From Nitrososphaerales archaeon TH5895 (lineage in GTDB: Archaea > Thermoproteota > Nitrososphaeria > Nitrososphaerales > Nitrososphaeraceae): a stretch of 20,404 nucleotides of DNA. Below the pieces are notes generated by a model, which was not told where the DNA came from, searched no databases, and saw nothing but the letters and a program-made list of their open reading frames with translations. Position numbers and translations under genes: made by a program. Below, one piece after another: positions 7,211 to 13,413 of this stretch. The stretch spans positions 1-20,404 of the forward strand of contig JAATVS010000091.1 of NCBI GenBank assembly GCA_014523695.1, written 5' to 3'. How positions within the stretch are numbered: position 1 is the first letter of the stretch; every line of letters begins with the position of its first letter.

Positions 7211-8023
7211 ATGAATTGGGGAATGAAAAATAGGTTATCTCAAATTATGGGTCAAGATGATAGCCGATGTGTTATGCTAGCAGTAGATCACGGTTATTTT
7301 TTAGGCCCGACAGAAGGATTAGAAGCACCCAGAGAAGTTATCGGCCCTCTGTTGCCTTTCGCCGATTCGATCATGCTAACTAGAGGCATTCTAAGAACGT
7401 GTGTTCGCCCAGAATCATGCGTCCCTGTGGTCCTCAGAGTCTCTGGAGGAAGCAGCATAGTAGGAGAAGATCTTTCCAAGGAGGCAATAATTGCAAGTAT
7501 CGAAGATGCCATCAGGCTCAACGCAAGCTGTCTCGCTGTCTCTGTATTCATCGGAAGCAAATATGAGCACCAAACTTTAATGAATCTAGCTAGATTGGTC
7601 GACGAAGGGGAAAAGTACGGCATACCAATTCTTGCGGTCACAGCGGTTGGAAGAGAAATGTCTCGTGACTCACGGTATTTAGGGCTGGCATCCAGAATTG
7701 CCGCAGAGTTCGGAGCCCATATTGTGAAGACATATTATTGCGATGACTTCGACACAGTAGTGAGGTCTTGTCCGGTACCGTTAGTTATTGCTGGAGGCAA
7801 GAAGCTCGATGAAAAAGATGCATTAAAGCTGGCATATGACGCAATTTCATCTGGGGCATCTGGGGTAGACATGGGTAGAAATATTTGGCAATCAAAATCA
7901 CCAGTCTCGATGATTAAGGCAGTGAGAGCAATAGTTCATGAGGGCCTAGACGTAGCGGAATCCTATACTACTTTCGTTCATGAGCGTTCAGGTTCAAATA
8001 TGACAAGCAAACTGCAAAAGTAA
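7211..8023 (+). CDS. LsrF-type class I aldolase/thiolase (DhnA family)
   Basis: TIM-barrel class I aldolase. Similarity to enterobacterial LsrF (3-hydroxy-5-phosphonooxypentane-2,4-dione thiolase) is visible along its length: WGMKNRLS, VMLAVDHGYFLGP (His27), MLTRGILR, VFIGSKYEHQ, the Schiff-base lysine region IVKTYYC (Lys173), AGGKK (194-198) and GASGVDMGRNI. The protein is 270 residues and lacks the roughly 30-residue N-terminal extension of E. coli LsrF. Archaeal relatives are often annotated as fructose-bisphosphate aldolase, or as the aldolase of the archaeal shikimate route. The KTYY and GGKK contexts here are LsrF-like, but the real substrate in archaea is open. Pairing with the dehydrogenase upstream suggests a two-step conversion. 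Quorum-signal processing is not implied: no Lsr transporter or kinase is nearby. Confidence 0.85.
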   Translation: MNWGMKNRLSQIMGQDDSRCVMLAVDHGYFLGPTEGLEAPREVIGPLLPFADSIMLTRGILRTCVRPESCVPVVLRVSGGSSIVGEDLSKEAIIASIEDAIRLNASCLAVSVFIGSKYEHQTLMNLARLVDEGEKYGIPILAVTAVGREMSRDSRYLGLASRIAAEFGAHIVKTYYCDDFDTVVRSCPVPLVIAGGKKLDEKDALKLAYDAISSGASGVDMGRNIWQSKSPVSMIKAVRAIVHEGLDVAESYTTFVHERSGSNMTSKLQK

Positions 8024-8038
8024 AAAGTTTAACTTTTT
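8022..8038. terminator. Palindromic T-run terminator after the aldolase
   Basis: AAAAAGTT-T-AACTTTTT: 8-bp arms with one central base, overlapping the aldolase TAA stop and ending in five T on the plus strand. Archaeal transcription often ends in such T stretches. It separates the dehydrogenase-aldolase pair from the ilvB promoter that follows. Confidence 0.5.
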
Positions 8039-8053
8039 AGGTCTAGAATAACA

Positions 8054-8062
8054 CTTATAAAT
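8054..8062 (+). promoter_or_regulatory. TATA box of the ilv leader transcript
   Basis: CTTATAAAT is the only good TATA-like box between the aldolase and ilvB. Initiation about 25 bp downstream (near 8083) would leave a leader of roughly 115 nt before ilvB, long for this window, where most genes look leaderless. The leader contains the upstream ORF at 8099. Confidence 0.5.
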
Positions 8063-8098
8063 TATGACTGGCCTCTGGTCATCTACATTATTTGAAAT

Positions 8099-8203
8099 AT
8101 GTTGTTGAGGAATCCATGTTTGTATGATGGAAGGAAAATAGCGAAGACAGATTGTTTTGTTCTGTGTAATTTGTTGTGTTGTGGAGGACTGGTTCTACTT
8201 TGA
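8099..8203 (+). CDS. Upstream ORF / putative leader peptide of ilvB (34 aa)
   Basis: An ATG-started frame of 34 codons plus TGA, lying wholly in the ilvB leader, with its ATG some 15 nt after the predicted transcription start. The peptide has nine Leu, two Val, one Ile and five Cys. The last 14 residues are VLCNLLCCGGLVLL. Its TGA (8201-8203) overlaps the probable ilvB TTG (8200-8202) as TTGA, and it covers the GGAGG ribosome site of ilvB. Composition and placement recall leader peptides of bacterial branched-chain amino-acid operons and suggest translational coupling or attenuation-like control. The local sequence is G/T-rich, which by itself yields Leu, Val, Cys and Gly codons, so chance is a real alternative. 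Confidence 0.4.
   Translation: MLLRNPCLYDGRKIAKTDCFVLCNLLCCGGLVLL
8183..8187 (+). promoter_or_regulatory. Shine-Dalgarno GGAGG for ilvB
   Basis: GGAGG ends 12 nt before the TTG at 8200 and 21 nt before the ATG at 8209. This spacing favours the TTG as ilvB start. It is one of the clearest Shine-Dalgarno sequences in the window, as expected for a gene with a long leader. Confidence 0.5.
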
Positions 8204-9888
8204 CGAGGATGAAAGGGGCAGAGGCCTTGATGCGTTCACTGGAAAAAGAAGGAGTCGATTTTGTCTTTGGTCTCCCAGGGGGCGCAAACCTTCCTATTTA
8301 TGACGCATTAGTGGATGCAAAGATTAGGCACATTCTTGTCCGGCATGAACAATCGGCGGCCCACATGGCAGACGGCTATGCCAGAATAAAAAGGAAGGCT
8401 GGTGTATGTTTCGCAACGTCGGGACCTGGAGCGACAAATTTGATTACTGGTATTGCAACTGCTTACGCAGATTCTTCACCTATGGTTGCGGTCACTGGAC
8501 AAGTTCCATTGGAGATGATAGGAAAGGATGCCTTCCAAGAAACTGACATAATAGGGGTAGCAAACCCATGCACTAAATATACATTTCAGCCGAGAAAAGC
8601 TACCGAGATACCTGAAACCGTTAAGAAGGGATTTTACATTGCTGAGAGCGGTAGGCCCGGTCCGGTACTCATCGACATTCCAAAGGACGTTCAGCAGGAC
8701 TCTCAGGATATAGAGTTTCCTGATCTAATTAAGGTGCGAGGTTATAATCCAACCATTGACTGCGATCTCTCGACCATCGGAAAAGCTGCCGAACTTTTGA
8801 TGGCCGCAGAGCGCCCCATAATTATGTCTGGCGGTGGCGTAATCCTTTCAGGGGCGTTTTCAGAATTAGAAGTCCTTGCAGAATTGTTATTGACTCCGGT
8901 TGTTACTACCTTCAAGGGAAAGGGGTCATTCCCTGAAAATCACTCTTTGGCAATGGGACCTATCGGAATGCACGGGCATGCAGAGGCAAACAAAATCATA
9001 TTGGAAGCAGATTGTATTTTAGCAATTGGAGCAAGATTCTCTGATAGATCGGTCGGAAGATTTGATGAATTTGGTAAGGGCATGAGTATAATTCATATGG
9101 ATATCGATCCTGCGGAGATTGGCAAGAACAAATCTGTTGATGTCGCCATTGTCGGAGACGTCAAGTCATCTATGAAAACGATGATCAAGCTTTTGAGTAA
9201 GAAGATGGTTAAACGAAGTGCGGAAAATCCCTGGTTGAGGAGAAGGAAGGAGCTTGTAGATTATTATGCGGAAAGCATCAAAGATTACCCGAGAGATCTT
9301 ACTGCCAGGAAGGTACTAAAGAAATTGAGACAGGCCCTTCCCAGTGAAGCTATCGTCACAACAGAAGTGGGACAATGTCAGATGTGGACGTCGCTTCATT
9401 TTGATGTCATATCTCCAGGAACTTTCTTCAGTTCCACCGGGCTCGGAACAATGGGTTTTGGGTTTCCGGCTGCAATTGGAGCCAAAGCTGCGAAGCAAGA
9501 CGTTCCTGTCGTGGATATTGCTGGTGACGGGTCATTTAATATGAGTGAAAATTCTCTGGCCGTATCTGTACTTGAAAACCTTCCGGTTATAGTCATCTTG
9601 CTGAACAATTACATGCTCGGGATGGTGGCACAATGGCAGAGAACATTCTATAATAGAAGGTATGAAGGCGTTCATCTTCACAATTGCCCTGATTACACTA
9701 AAATTGCTGATGCTTACGGTGCTCAGGGAATAAAAGTACAATCGCTTGCGGAATTAGATAATGCAATTAGATCGGCGCTAAAGAGTAATGTGGCAACCGT
9801 GATAGACATTCCAATAGACCCGGAGGAAGATGTTTATCCCTTTGTCGCACCTGGGACAGGCCTGAAGGATATGATTGTCGGCTCTTGA
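8200..9888 (+). CDS. ilvB: Acetolactate synthase, catalytic subunit
   Basis: Thiamine-diphosphate enzyme that condenses two pyruvates (or pyruvate and 2-oxobutyrate), the first common step of valine, leucine and isoleucine synthesis. Seen in order: FGLPGGANLPIYDAL, RHEQSAAHMADGYAR with the cofactor-activating Glu, SGPGATN, the central FAD/transhydrogenase-like domain (GARFSDRSVGRFDEF), and the TPP motif GDGSFNMSENSL ending in LLNN, followed by GMVAQWQ. About 562 residues, normal length. The frame is open back to GTG at 8176, but family alignment and the GGAGG at 8183 place the start at TTG 8200 (or ATG 8209). Followed after 13 bp by its regulatory subunit. Family, complex and pathway are secure; the exact start is not. 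Confidence 0.96.
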   Translation: MTRMKGAEALMRSLEKEGVDFVFGLPGGANLPIYDALVDAKIRHILVRHEQSAAHMADGYARIKRKAGVCFATSGPGATNLITGIATAYADSSPMVAVTGQVPLEMIGKDAFQETDIIGVANPCTKYTFQPRKATEIPETVKKGFYIAESGRPGPVLIDIPKDVQQDSQDIEFPDLIKVRGYNPTIDCDLSTIGKAAELLMAAERPIIMSGGGVILSGAFSELEVLAELLLTPVVTTFKGKGSFPENHSLAMGPIGMHGHAEANKIILEADCILAIGARFSDRSVGRFDEFGKGMSIIHMDIDPAEIGKNKSVDVAIVGDVKSSMKTMIKLLSKKMVKRSAENPWLRRRKELVDYYAESIKDYPRDLTARKVLKKLRQALPSEAIVTTEVGQCQMWTSLHFDVISPGTFFSSTGLGTMGFGFPAAIGAKAAKQDVPVVDIAGDGSFNMSENSLAVSVLENLPVIVILLNNYMLGMVAQWQRTFYNRRYEGVHLHNCPDYTKIADAYGAQGIKVQSLAELDNAIRSALKSNVATVIDIPIDPEEDVYPFVAPGTGLKDMIVGS

Positions 9889-9901
9889 GGTCCCCTGACA
9901 A

Positions 9902-10426
9902 TTGAGTCAAATCGATTCCAATCCTGAAAGAAAGTCTTCCGACAATATTTACATTTTATCTGCGCTAGTTGAGGACAAGCCGGGAGTTCTCTTTAGAGTC
10001 ACTAACTTGTTTAGGGCCAGGAATTTTAACATAGAAAGTATTACCGTAGGTTACAGCGAAGCTGCTGACCTTTCAAGAATGACCATAACCACTAGAAGCG
10101 ATGATCGGACATTGGACCAACTTGTGAAACAACTTGGAAAACTCATCGACGTAGTCGAAGTACGGGTATTAGACAGAGCCAATACTGTTTACAGGGAATT
10201 GGCTCTCATAAAGATGAATGCTCAAGATCCAACCTCGAGGGCAGAAATCACTAATCTCGCTTCCGTTTTTCGAGGAAAAATCTTAGATATAGACAAATTT
10301 ACACTTACGGTTGAGATCACCGGTACTCCCAGCAAGATCGATGCATTTCGAAATTTAGTATCTGATTTTGGTATTGTTCAACTGGCACGTACTGGGGTTT
10401 CCGCACTGCCCAGGGGAGCAGTATAG
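9902..10426 (+). CDS. ilvH: Acetolactate synthase, regulatory (small) subunit
   Basis: Small subunit that stimulates IlvB and confers feedback inhibition by branched-chain amino acids. The N-terminal ACT domain (about residues 18-92) shows the typical LVEDKPGVLFRVTNLFRARNF and NIESITVG stretches. The C-terminal half carries RELALIKM and the FRGKILDI and VEITGTPSKIDAF segments of the second ACT-like domain. 174 residues, full length. The start is TTG at 9902; a GAGGT about 10 nt upstream, overlapping the ilvB stop, could serve as ribosome site. Same operon as ilvB. The next enzyme, ketol-acid reductoisomerase (ilvC), is not in this window. Confidence 0.95.
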   Translation: MSQIDSNPERKSSDNIYILSALVEDKPGVLFRVTNLFRARNFNIESITVGYSEAADLSRMTITTRSDDRTLDQLVKQLGKLIDVVEVRVLDRANTVYRELALIKMNAQDPTSRAEITNLASVFRGKILDIDKFTLTVEITGTPSKIDAFRNLVSDFGIVQLARTGVSALPRGAV

Positions 10427-10525
10427 TCCTCAAATCGCTATGGATCAGTTCAACGAAGTTGAAAAGTAAGTCTTATGATAGCTCAATGAGGTGCTCCAAC
10501 ACTCCTCAGATCCGATTAGAATGCA

Positions 10526-10539
10526 GAGCTTATAAGCTC
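10526..10539. promoter_or_regulatory. 14-bp palindrome over the leuB TATA box
   Basis: GAGCTTATAAGCTC is a perfect palindrome whose core TTATAA is a good TATA box. Initiation about 25 bp downstream falls at 10555-10560, next to a TTG at 10554. leuB thus seems to have its own promoter besides any read-through from ilvH, and the palindrome could be an operator. Confidence 0.45.
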
Positions 10540-10579
10540 AGAATAAAGGTGCCTTGAAACGACTCGATACAATATAGCC

Positions 10580-11587
10580 ATGCTTAGAGGCGATGGAATA
10601 GGACCAGAATTGATCGAGTCTGCGACATGTATCTTAAACGCTATAGACTCCAATTCATCAGTGAAGTTTTCCTTGGTTTACTTAGAAGCAGGGGATGGTG
10701 CACTATTAAAGTTCAATAAGGCACTACCTGAATCCACACTATCAGCCATCCGTAAGTCAGACGCATGTCTGAAGGGACCGGTAGGCGAGAGTGCTGCTGA
10801 TGTTATACTTGTTATTCGACGTCTTTTCGATCTATATGCAAATATCCGACCGTTAAGGGCATATCCTAACACAAATTCTCTGCATAACGATATCGATCTT
10901 GTAGTAGTGAGGGAGAATACTGAAGACCTGTATCTTGGATGGGAATTTTGGTCAGATGACGAAACCGTTATATCCCTCAGGCGAACCAGCAAAAAAGCTA
11001 TCGAAAGGATATCTCAGTACGCCTTCAAACTGGCAGGATTGAGAAACAGGCAGAGAAAAGTCAGTTTAGTTCACAAGGCAAATGTATTGAAAGAAAGTGA
11101 CGGATTGTTCAAGAGGATATGCTCAGAAGTCGCATTATTAAACCGTGATATTCAGTATGAAGAGATGTACGTCGATGCATGTGCGATGAACCTTATCCGG
11201 AATCCTCAGGATTTTGATGTGATTGTGACGTCAAACCTTTTTGGAGATATCATATCAGACGAGGCTGCACAGGTAGTCGGGGGACTGGGAATGGGTCCGG
11301 CAGGAAATATCGGAAACGATTTCGGGGTTTTTGAACCAGTTCACGGAGCAGCTTTTGACATCCAAGGTAAGAATGTCTCAAACCCTACTTCTATTTTGCT
11401 ATCGACTAAAATGATGCTTCAATGGTTAGGAACCAAGCATAATGACAAACAAGCCATCTTAGAAGGAGATCGGATAGAGGAGGCGATAGTGCGGATGCTG
11501 GCTGAAAATAAGAAGACAAAAGATCTGGGAGGTACCCTCACAACAAAAGAGTTCACAAGGAGTGTCGTGTCTTATCTGTATATGTGA
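10580..11587 (+). CDS. leuB: 3-Isopropylmalate dehydrogenase (isocitrate/isopropylmalate dehydrogenase family)
   Basis: NAD-dependent beta-decarboxylating dehydrogenase. Seen: RGDGIGPEL at the N-terminus, the substrate-binding arginine region NIRPLRAYPN, RENTEDLYLGWE, KANVLKESDGLF (catalytic Lys), the metal-binding DACAMNL and SNLFGDIISDEAAQVVGGLGMGP, and the cofactor loop EPVHGAAFDIQGK. 335 residues. Homoisocitrate or isocitrate dehydrogenase is possible by sequence; the ilvBH context makes leucine synthesis most likely. The protein starts oddly close to the GDGIGPE loop. The codons just upstream read RYNIA, exactly the first beta strand of this family, but have no start codon in frame before a stop, so the 5' end may be frameshifted or wrongly read. 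Confidence 0.9.
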   Translation: MLRGDGIGPELIESATCILNAIDSNSSVKFSLVYLEAGDGALLKFNKALPESTLSAIRKSDACLKGPVGESAADVILVIRRLFDLYANIRPLRAYPNTNSLHNDIDLVVVRENTEDLYLGWEFWSDDETVISLRRTSKKAIERISQYAFKLAGLRNRQRKVSLVHKANVLKESDGLFKRICSEVALLNRDIQYEEMYVDACAMNLIRNPQDFDVIVTSNLFGDIISDEAAQVVGGLGMGPAGNIGNDFGVFEPVHGAAFDIQGKNVSNPTSILLSTKMMLQWLGTKHNDKQAILEGDRIEEAIVRMLAENKKTKDLGGTLTTKEFTRSVVSYLYM

Positions 11588-11589
11588 AC

Positions 11590-11656
11590 TAGTTGTCCTG
11601 GAGTGAATGCTTACGACTCATCTCAGACTCTATTGATGATATGACAGCGACAACTA
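11590..11656. repeat. Long-span inverted repeat downstream of leuB
   Basis: TAGTTGTC (11590-11597) and GACAACTA (11649-11656) are perfectly complementary 8-bp arms 51 nt apart, beginning 3 bp after the leuB stop. The span could fold as the closing stem of a 3' UTR structure or small RNA. No conserved RNA family recognised. Confidence 0.25.
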
Positions 11657-11673
11657 ATCTTGGGAAGGATTTG

Positions 11674-11680
11674 TATATAA
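11674..11680 (+). promoter_or_regulatory. TATA box of the 64-aa membrane protein gene
   Basis: TATATAA (in TTGTATATAAG) is centred 29 bp before the ATG at 11706, a textbook position for an archaeal leaderless transcript. Confidence 0.6.
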
Positions 11681-11705
11681 GTCGGACATTTATTAACTCA
11701 TCCTA

Positions 11706-11900
11706 ATGGAGGTCAATGGTGAGATAATAACAGGCATTGCCCTGATCTTCTTATCCGGGTTGTTTTTTTATGCTGGAACAATTAACGAGGCTTGGTCTCT
11801 TTTGGTCCCTGCGGATTATCTGATCTTGGCTATCGGTATTGGATTTCTAATCTTAGGTATCATTACATTGCGGAGAAAAAAGAAGCATCAGATTGCCTAA
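11706..11900 (+). CDS. Small two-helix membrane protein (64 aa)
   Basis: I do not recognise a family. The protein has two hydrophobic segments, about residues 7-25 (IITGIALIFLSGLFFYAG) and 38-54 (YLILAIGIGFLILGIIT), joined by a short loop containing Glu and Trp, and ends in a basic tail RRKKKH. By the positive-inside rule that tail is cytoplasmic, so both ends would lie inside, giving a hairpin in the membrane. It has its own strong TATA box and a start with almost no leader, which supports a real gene. It leads a run of four tiny genes. Function unknown. Confidence 0.72.
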   Translation: MEVNGEIITGIALIFLSGLFFYAGTINEAWSLLVPADYLILAIGIGFLILGIITLRRKKKHQIA

Positions 11901-11924
11901 TGTTGGAGATTACTGGATTGGTTG

Positions 11925-11954
11925 AATCTGACCAAATTTTTGTTTGGCCAGATT
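11925..11954. promoter_or_regulatory. 12-bp-arm inverted repeat abutting a TATA box
   Basis: Left arm AATCTGACCAAA (11925-11936), loop TTTTTG, right arm TTTGGCCAGATT (11943-11954): 11 of 12 positions pair. The right arm runs into TTTATAAA (11953-11960), the TATA box of the next small gene. It may be an operator for that gene, or a terminator of the membrane-protein gene 24 bp upstream. Confidence 0.45.
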
Positions 11955-11983
11955 TATAAATAGGTTTGTTCCTATTTTACAAA

Positions 11984-12154
11984 TTGGGTAGTCGGAGAAA
12001 ATCAAGGAATAAGCCAATACGTAAGACTAGGACTGTGGAGGGCAGATGTCCTAAGTGCACCACGATTGTAAGATTTAATGTGAGTGGCCAGGTTGGCGAT
12101 GAAATTTATGAATGTACAGGCTGCATGTCTAAGTTTCATATCGACACCCTCTAG
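11984..12154 (+). CDS. Zinc-ribbon microprotein (56 aa)
   Basis: Short basic N-terminus (residues 1-18 rich in Arg/Lys) followed by a compact zinc ribbon with CPKC (near 22-25) and CTGC (near 46-49), separated by 20 residues, and ending FHIDTL. This layout is common among small archaeal zinc-ribbon proteins that may bind nucleic acid, but no named family is evident. The frame is open back to TTG at 11966. The TATA box TTTATAAA centred at 11956 places the message start near 11983, which favours the in-frame TTG at 11984 and a leaderless transcript. Stop at 12152-12154. Confidence 0.7.
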   Translation: MGSRRKSRNKPIRKTRTVEGRCPKCTTIVRFNVSGQVGDEIYECTGCMSKFHIDTL

Positions 12155-12279
12155 ACTTCGCCTACTTACGTCGGAACAGTGCCCGACCGACGACGAATAG
12201 GACATTTCCAGTAGTGAATGCTTCATAATGGACCTAGGATCAAAAAGGCATATAGGATAAAAGCCTTATTATGAGGTCA

Positions 12280-12543
12280 ATGGATGGCAAATTACACTAT
12301 GACGGCAAAGTGTTTCTTTATAGCAGCGGAATGCCTGACGATTTGATCAAGCGGAGTAAATTAAAATTGGCTGAAATGGGGGTTTCTGAAGAAGACATTT
12401 TGGTCATTACAGTGCCCGAGGGAGTCCCAGAAGGTTCAATCATGGTCACAATTTGGCCGCACTATCTATCAGTTGCAAAGGTGAGGAAGGTAAGAGAGGG
12501 GTCAATCTACGCTCCTCAGCTCTTTAATATCGACCTTTTATAA
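12280..12543 (+). CDS. Conserved-looking hypothetical protein (87 aa)
   Basis: I do not recognise this protein. It has mixed charged and hydrophobic character, no cysteine and no membrane segment. Beta-like stretches (KVFLYSS, ILVITVP, SIMVTIWP) alternate with an amphipathic helix (DLIKRSKLKLAEMG), pointing to a small alpha/beta cytosolic fold; PEGVPEG forms a conspicuous turn. Two starts are possible, ATG at 12271 and ATG at 12280. A TATA-like CATATAGG centred near 12253 is 27 bp from the second, so I prefer 12280 and a leaderless start. Third of the four small genes in the 11.7-12.7 kb run. Coding confidence comes from its promoter spacing and balanced composition. Confidence 0.68.
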   Translation: MDGKLHYDGKVFLYSSGMPDDLIKRSKLKLAEMGVSEEDILVITVPEGVPEGSIMVTIWPHYLSVAKVRKVREGSIYAPQLFNIDLL

Positions 12544-12588
12544 TTATAAATATCTACCGAGTATATCTGGGCCGAGATAGATTAGTTG

Positions 12589-12735
12589 ATGCTTGTCACA
12601 TATTTTTGCAAGAGAGGGAGACACTCAGATTGTTCTGGGGAATGGCCTATGGCAGAGCAGTGTAATGGAAGTAATGATTGTTCATTTGATGTGATTGTAG
12701 AAAAATGTAACTGTGAGTGCCATAAGTCTCGATAA
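12589..12735 (+). CDS. Cys/His-rich microprotein (48 aa)
   Basis: A 48-residue ORF below usual length cut-offs, with seven cysteines and two histidines: C7, H12, C15, C25, C31, and C40-x-C42-x-C44-H45 near the end. The arrangement (an F-C-x4-H-x2-C start, a central NDCSFDV, and a CNCECH end) looks like a compact binuclear or knuckle zinc site rather than disulfides in a secreted protein, as no signal peptide precedes it. ATG at 12589 lies about 25 bp after a TATA-like GTATATC (12561-12567), fitting a leaderless message. The regular metal-ligand spacing argues against chance. Family not recognised; probably structural zinc with a partner-binding role. Confidence 0.66.
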   Translation: MLVTYFCKRGRHSDCSGEWPMAEQCNGSNDCSFDVIVEKCNCECHKSR

Positions 12736-12852
12736 TATGTTGGCAACTTCAGACGCAGCAACTTTCCGCAATTGGTGAGATGTGTAAGGCTCGGGGTCAG
12801 GAAAAGTTAACATGCATACAATCACCCATTATTTCAGTCAGCCACCACTTCA

Positions 12853-13413
12853 TCATACCCCTTCAAGGTTGAACCCTATACTCCTCATTAAATGTTTAGC
12901 CCTCTCTTGTATTCTCTTTCTGACTCTCACAACCACAATTCCCTCTGAAGGTTGTCCGTAAAGTATTCTCGAGTCTATCGGAGCGTATGCAATTAACGGT
13001 AGTGCTGCTAGGTCCTCTTCACCGATCACTCTTACCAAGACTGGCACATGACTTACTAACGCACGAAGAAGCGTTGAAACGATTGCTAAGGAAATTGAAC
13101 CCGGCTGATTTCTGCAGGAAAGCTCGATTAGTTTCACACCTGAGAGCGACGAAAGGATAGATTTCAGTTCGGGAATGCTAGTAGTGGATACAAACCTCTT
13201 TTCCAAACCATCAACAACACTTACATCGGGAACGACATTGAAACGGATAACCTTTGCTGTAGTTGTATCTCCAACAGTGATCAACTTACGGGTTGCACGA
13301 CGCAATTCAATTATTTTTGGCTTTTCAATCTGATCGAACCTGATTACATCACCAAGAGGCTTCTTCAGAAGATCAATAATCTCTTTTTGAACCAGCTTCA
13401 CATCGTGACTCAT
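12853..13413 (-). CDS. GTP-dependent dephospho-CoA kinase (DUF359 family)
   Basis: Archaeal enzyme for the last step of CoA synthesis, phosphorylating dephospho-CoA with GTP; unrelated to bacterial CoaE. The family motifs known from the Thermococcus kodakarensis enzyme are present: VGDTTT (residues 47-52), VPDVSVVDG (61-69), NQPGSIS (102-108), GEEDLAALP (131-139) and YGQPSEGIVV (152-161), including the conserved acidic residues of the active site. 186 residues, normal size. Its ATG overlaps the mrp stop by 4 bp (ATGA), so the two are translated from one message. The link with Mrp may be only operonic. A 117-bp gap separates its stop from the Cys/His-rich microprotein gene. Confidence 0.92.
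   Translation of the reverse strand: MSHDVKLVQKEIIDLLKKPLGDVIRFDQIEKPKIIELRRATRKLITVGDTTTAKVIRFNVVPDVSVVDGLEKRFVSTTSIPELKSILSSLSGVKLIELSCRNQPGSISLAIVSTLLRALVSHVPVLVRVIGEEDLAALPLIAYAPIDSRILYGQPSEGIVVVRVRKRIQERAKHLMRSIGFNLEGV

Noticed and set aside
7294..7641. 115-codon minus-strand ORF
   Set aside because: Shadow of the LsrF-like aldolase.
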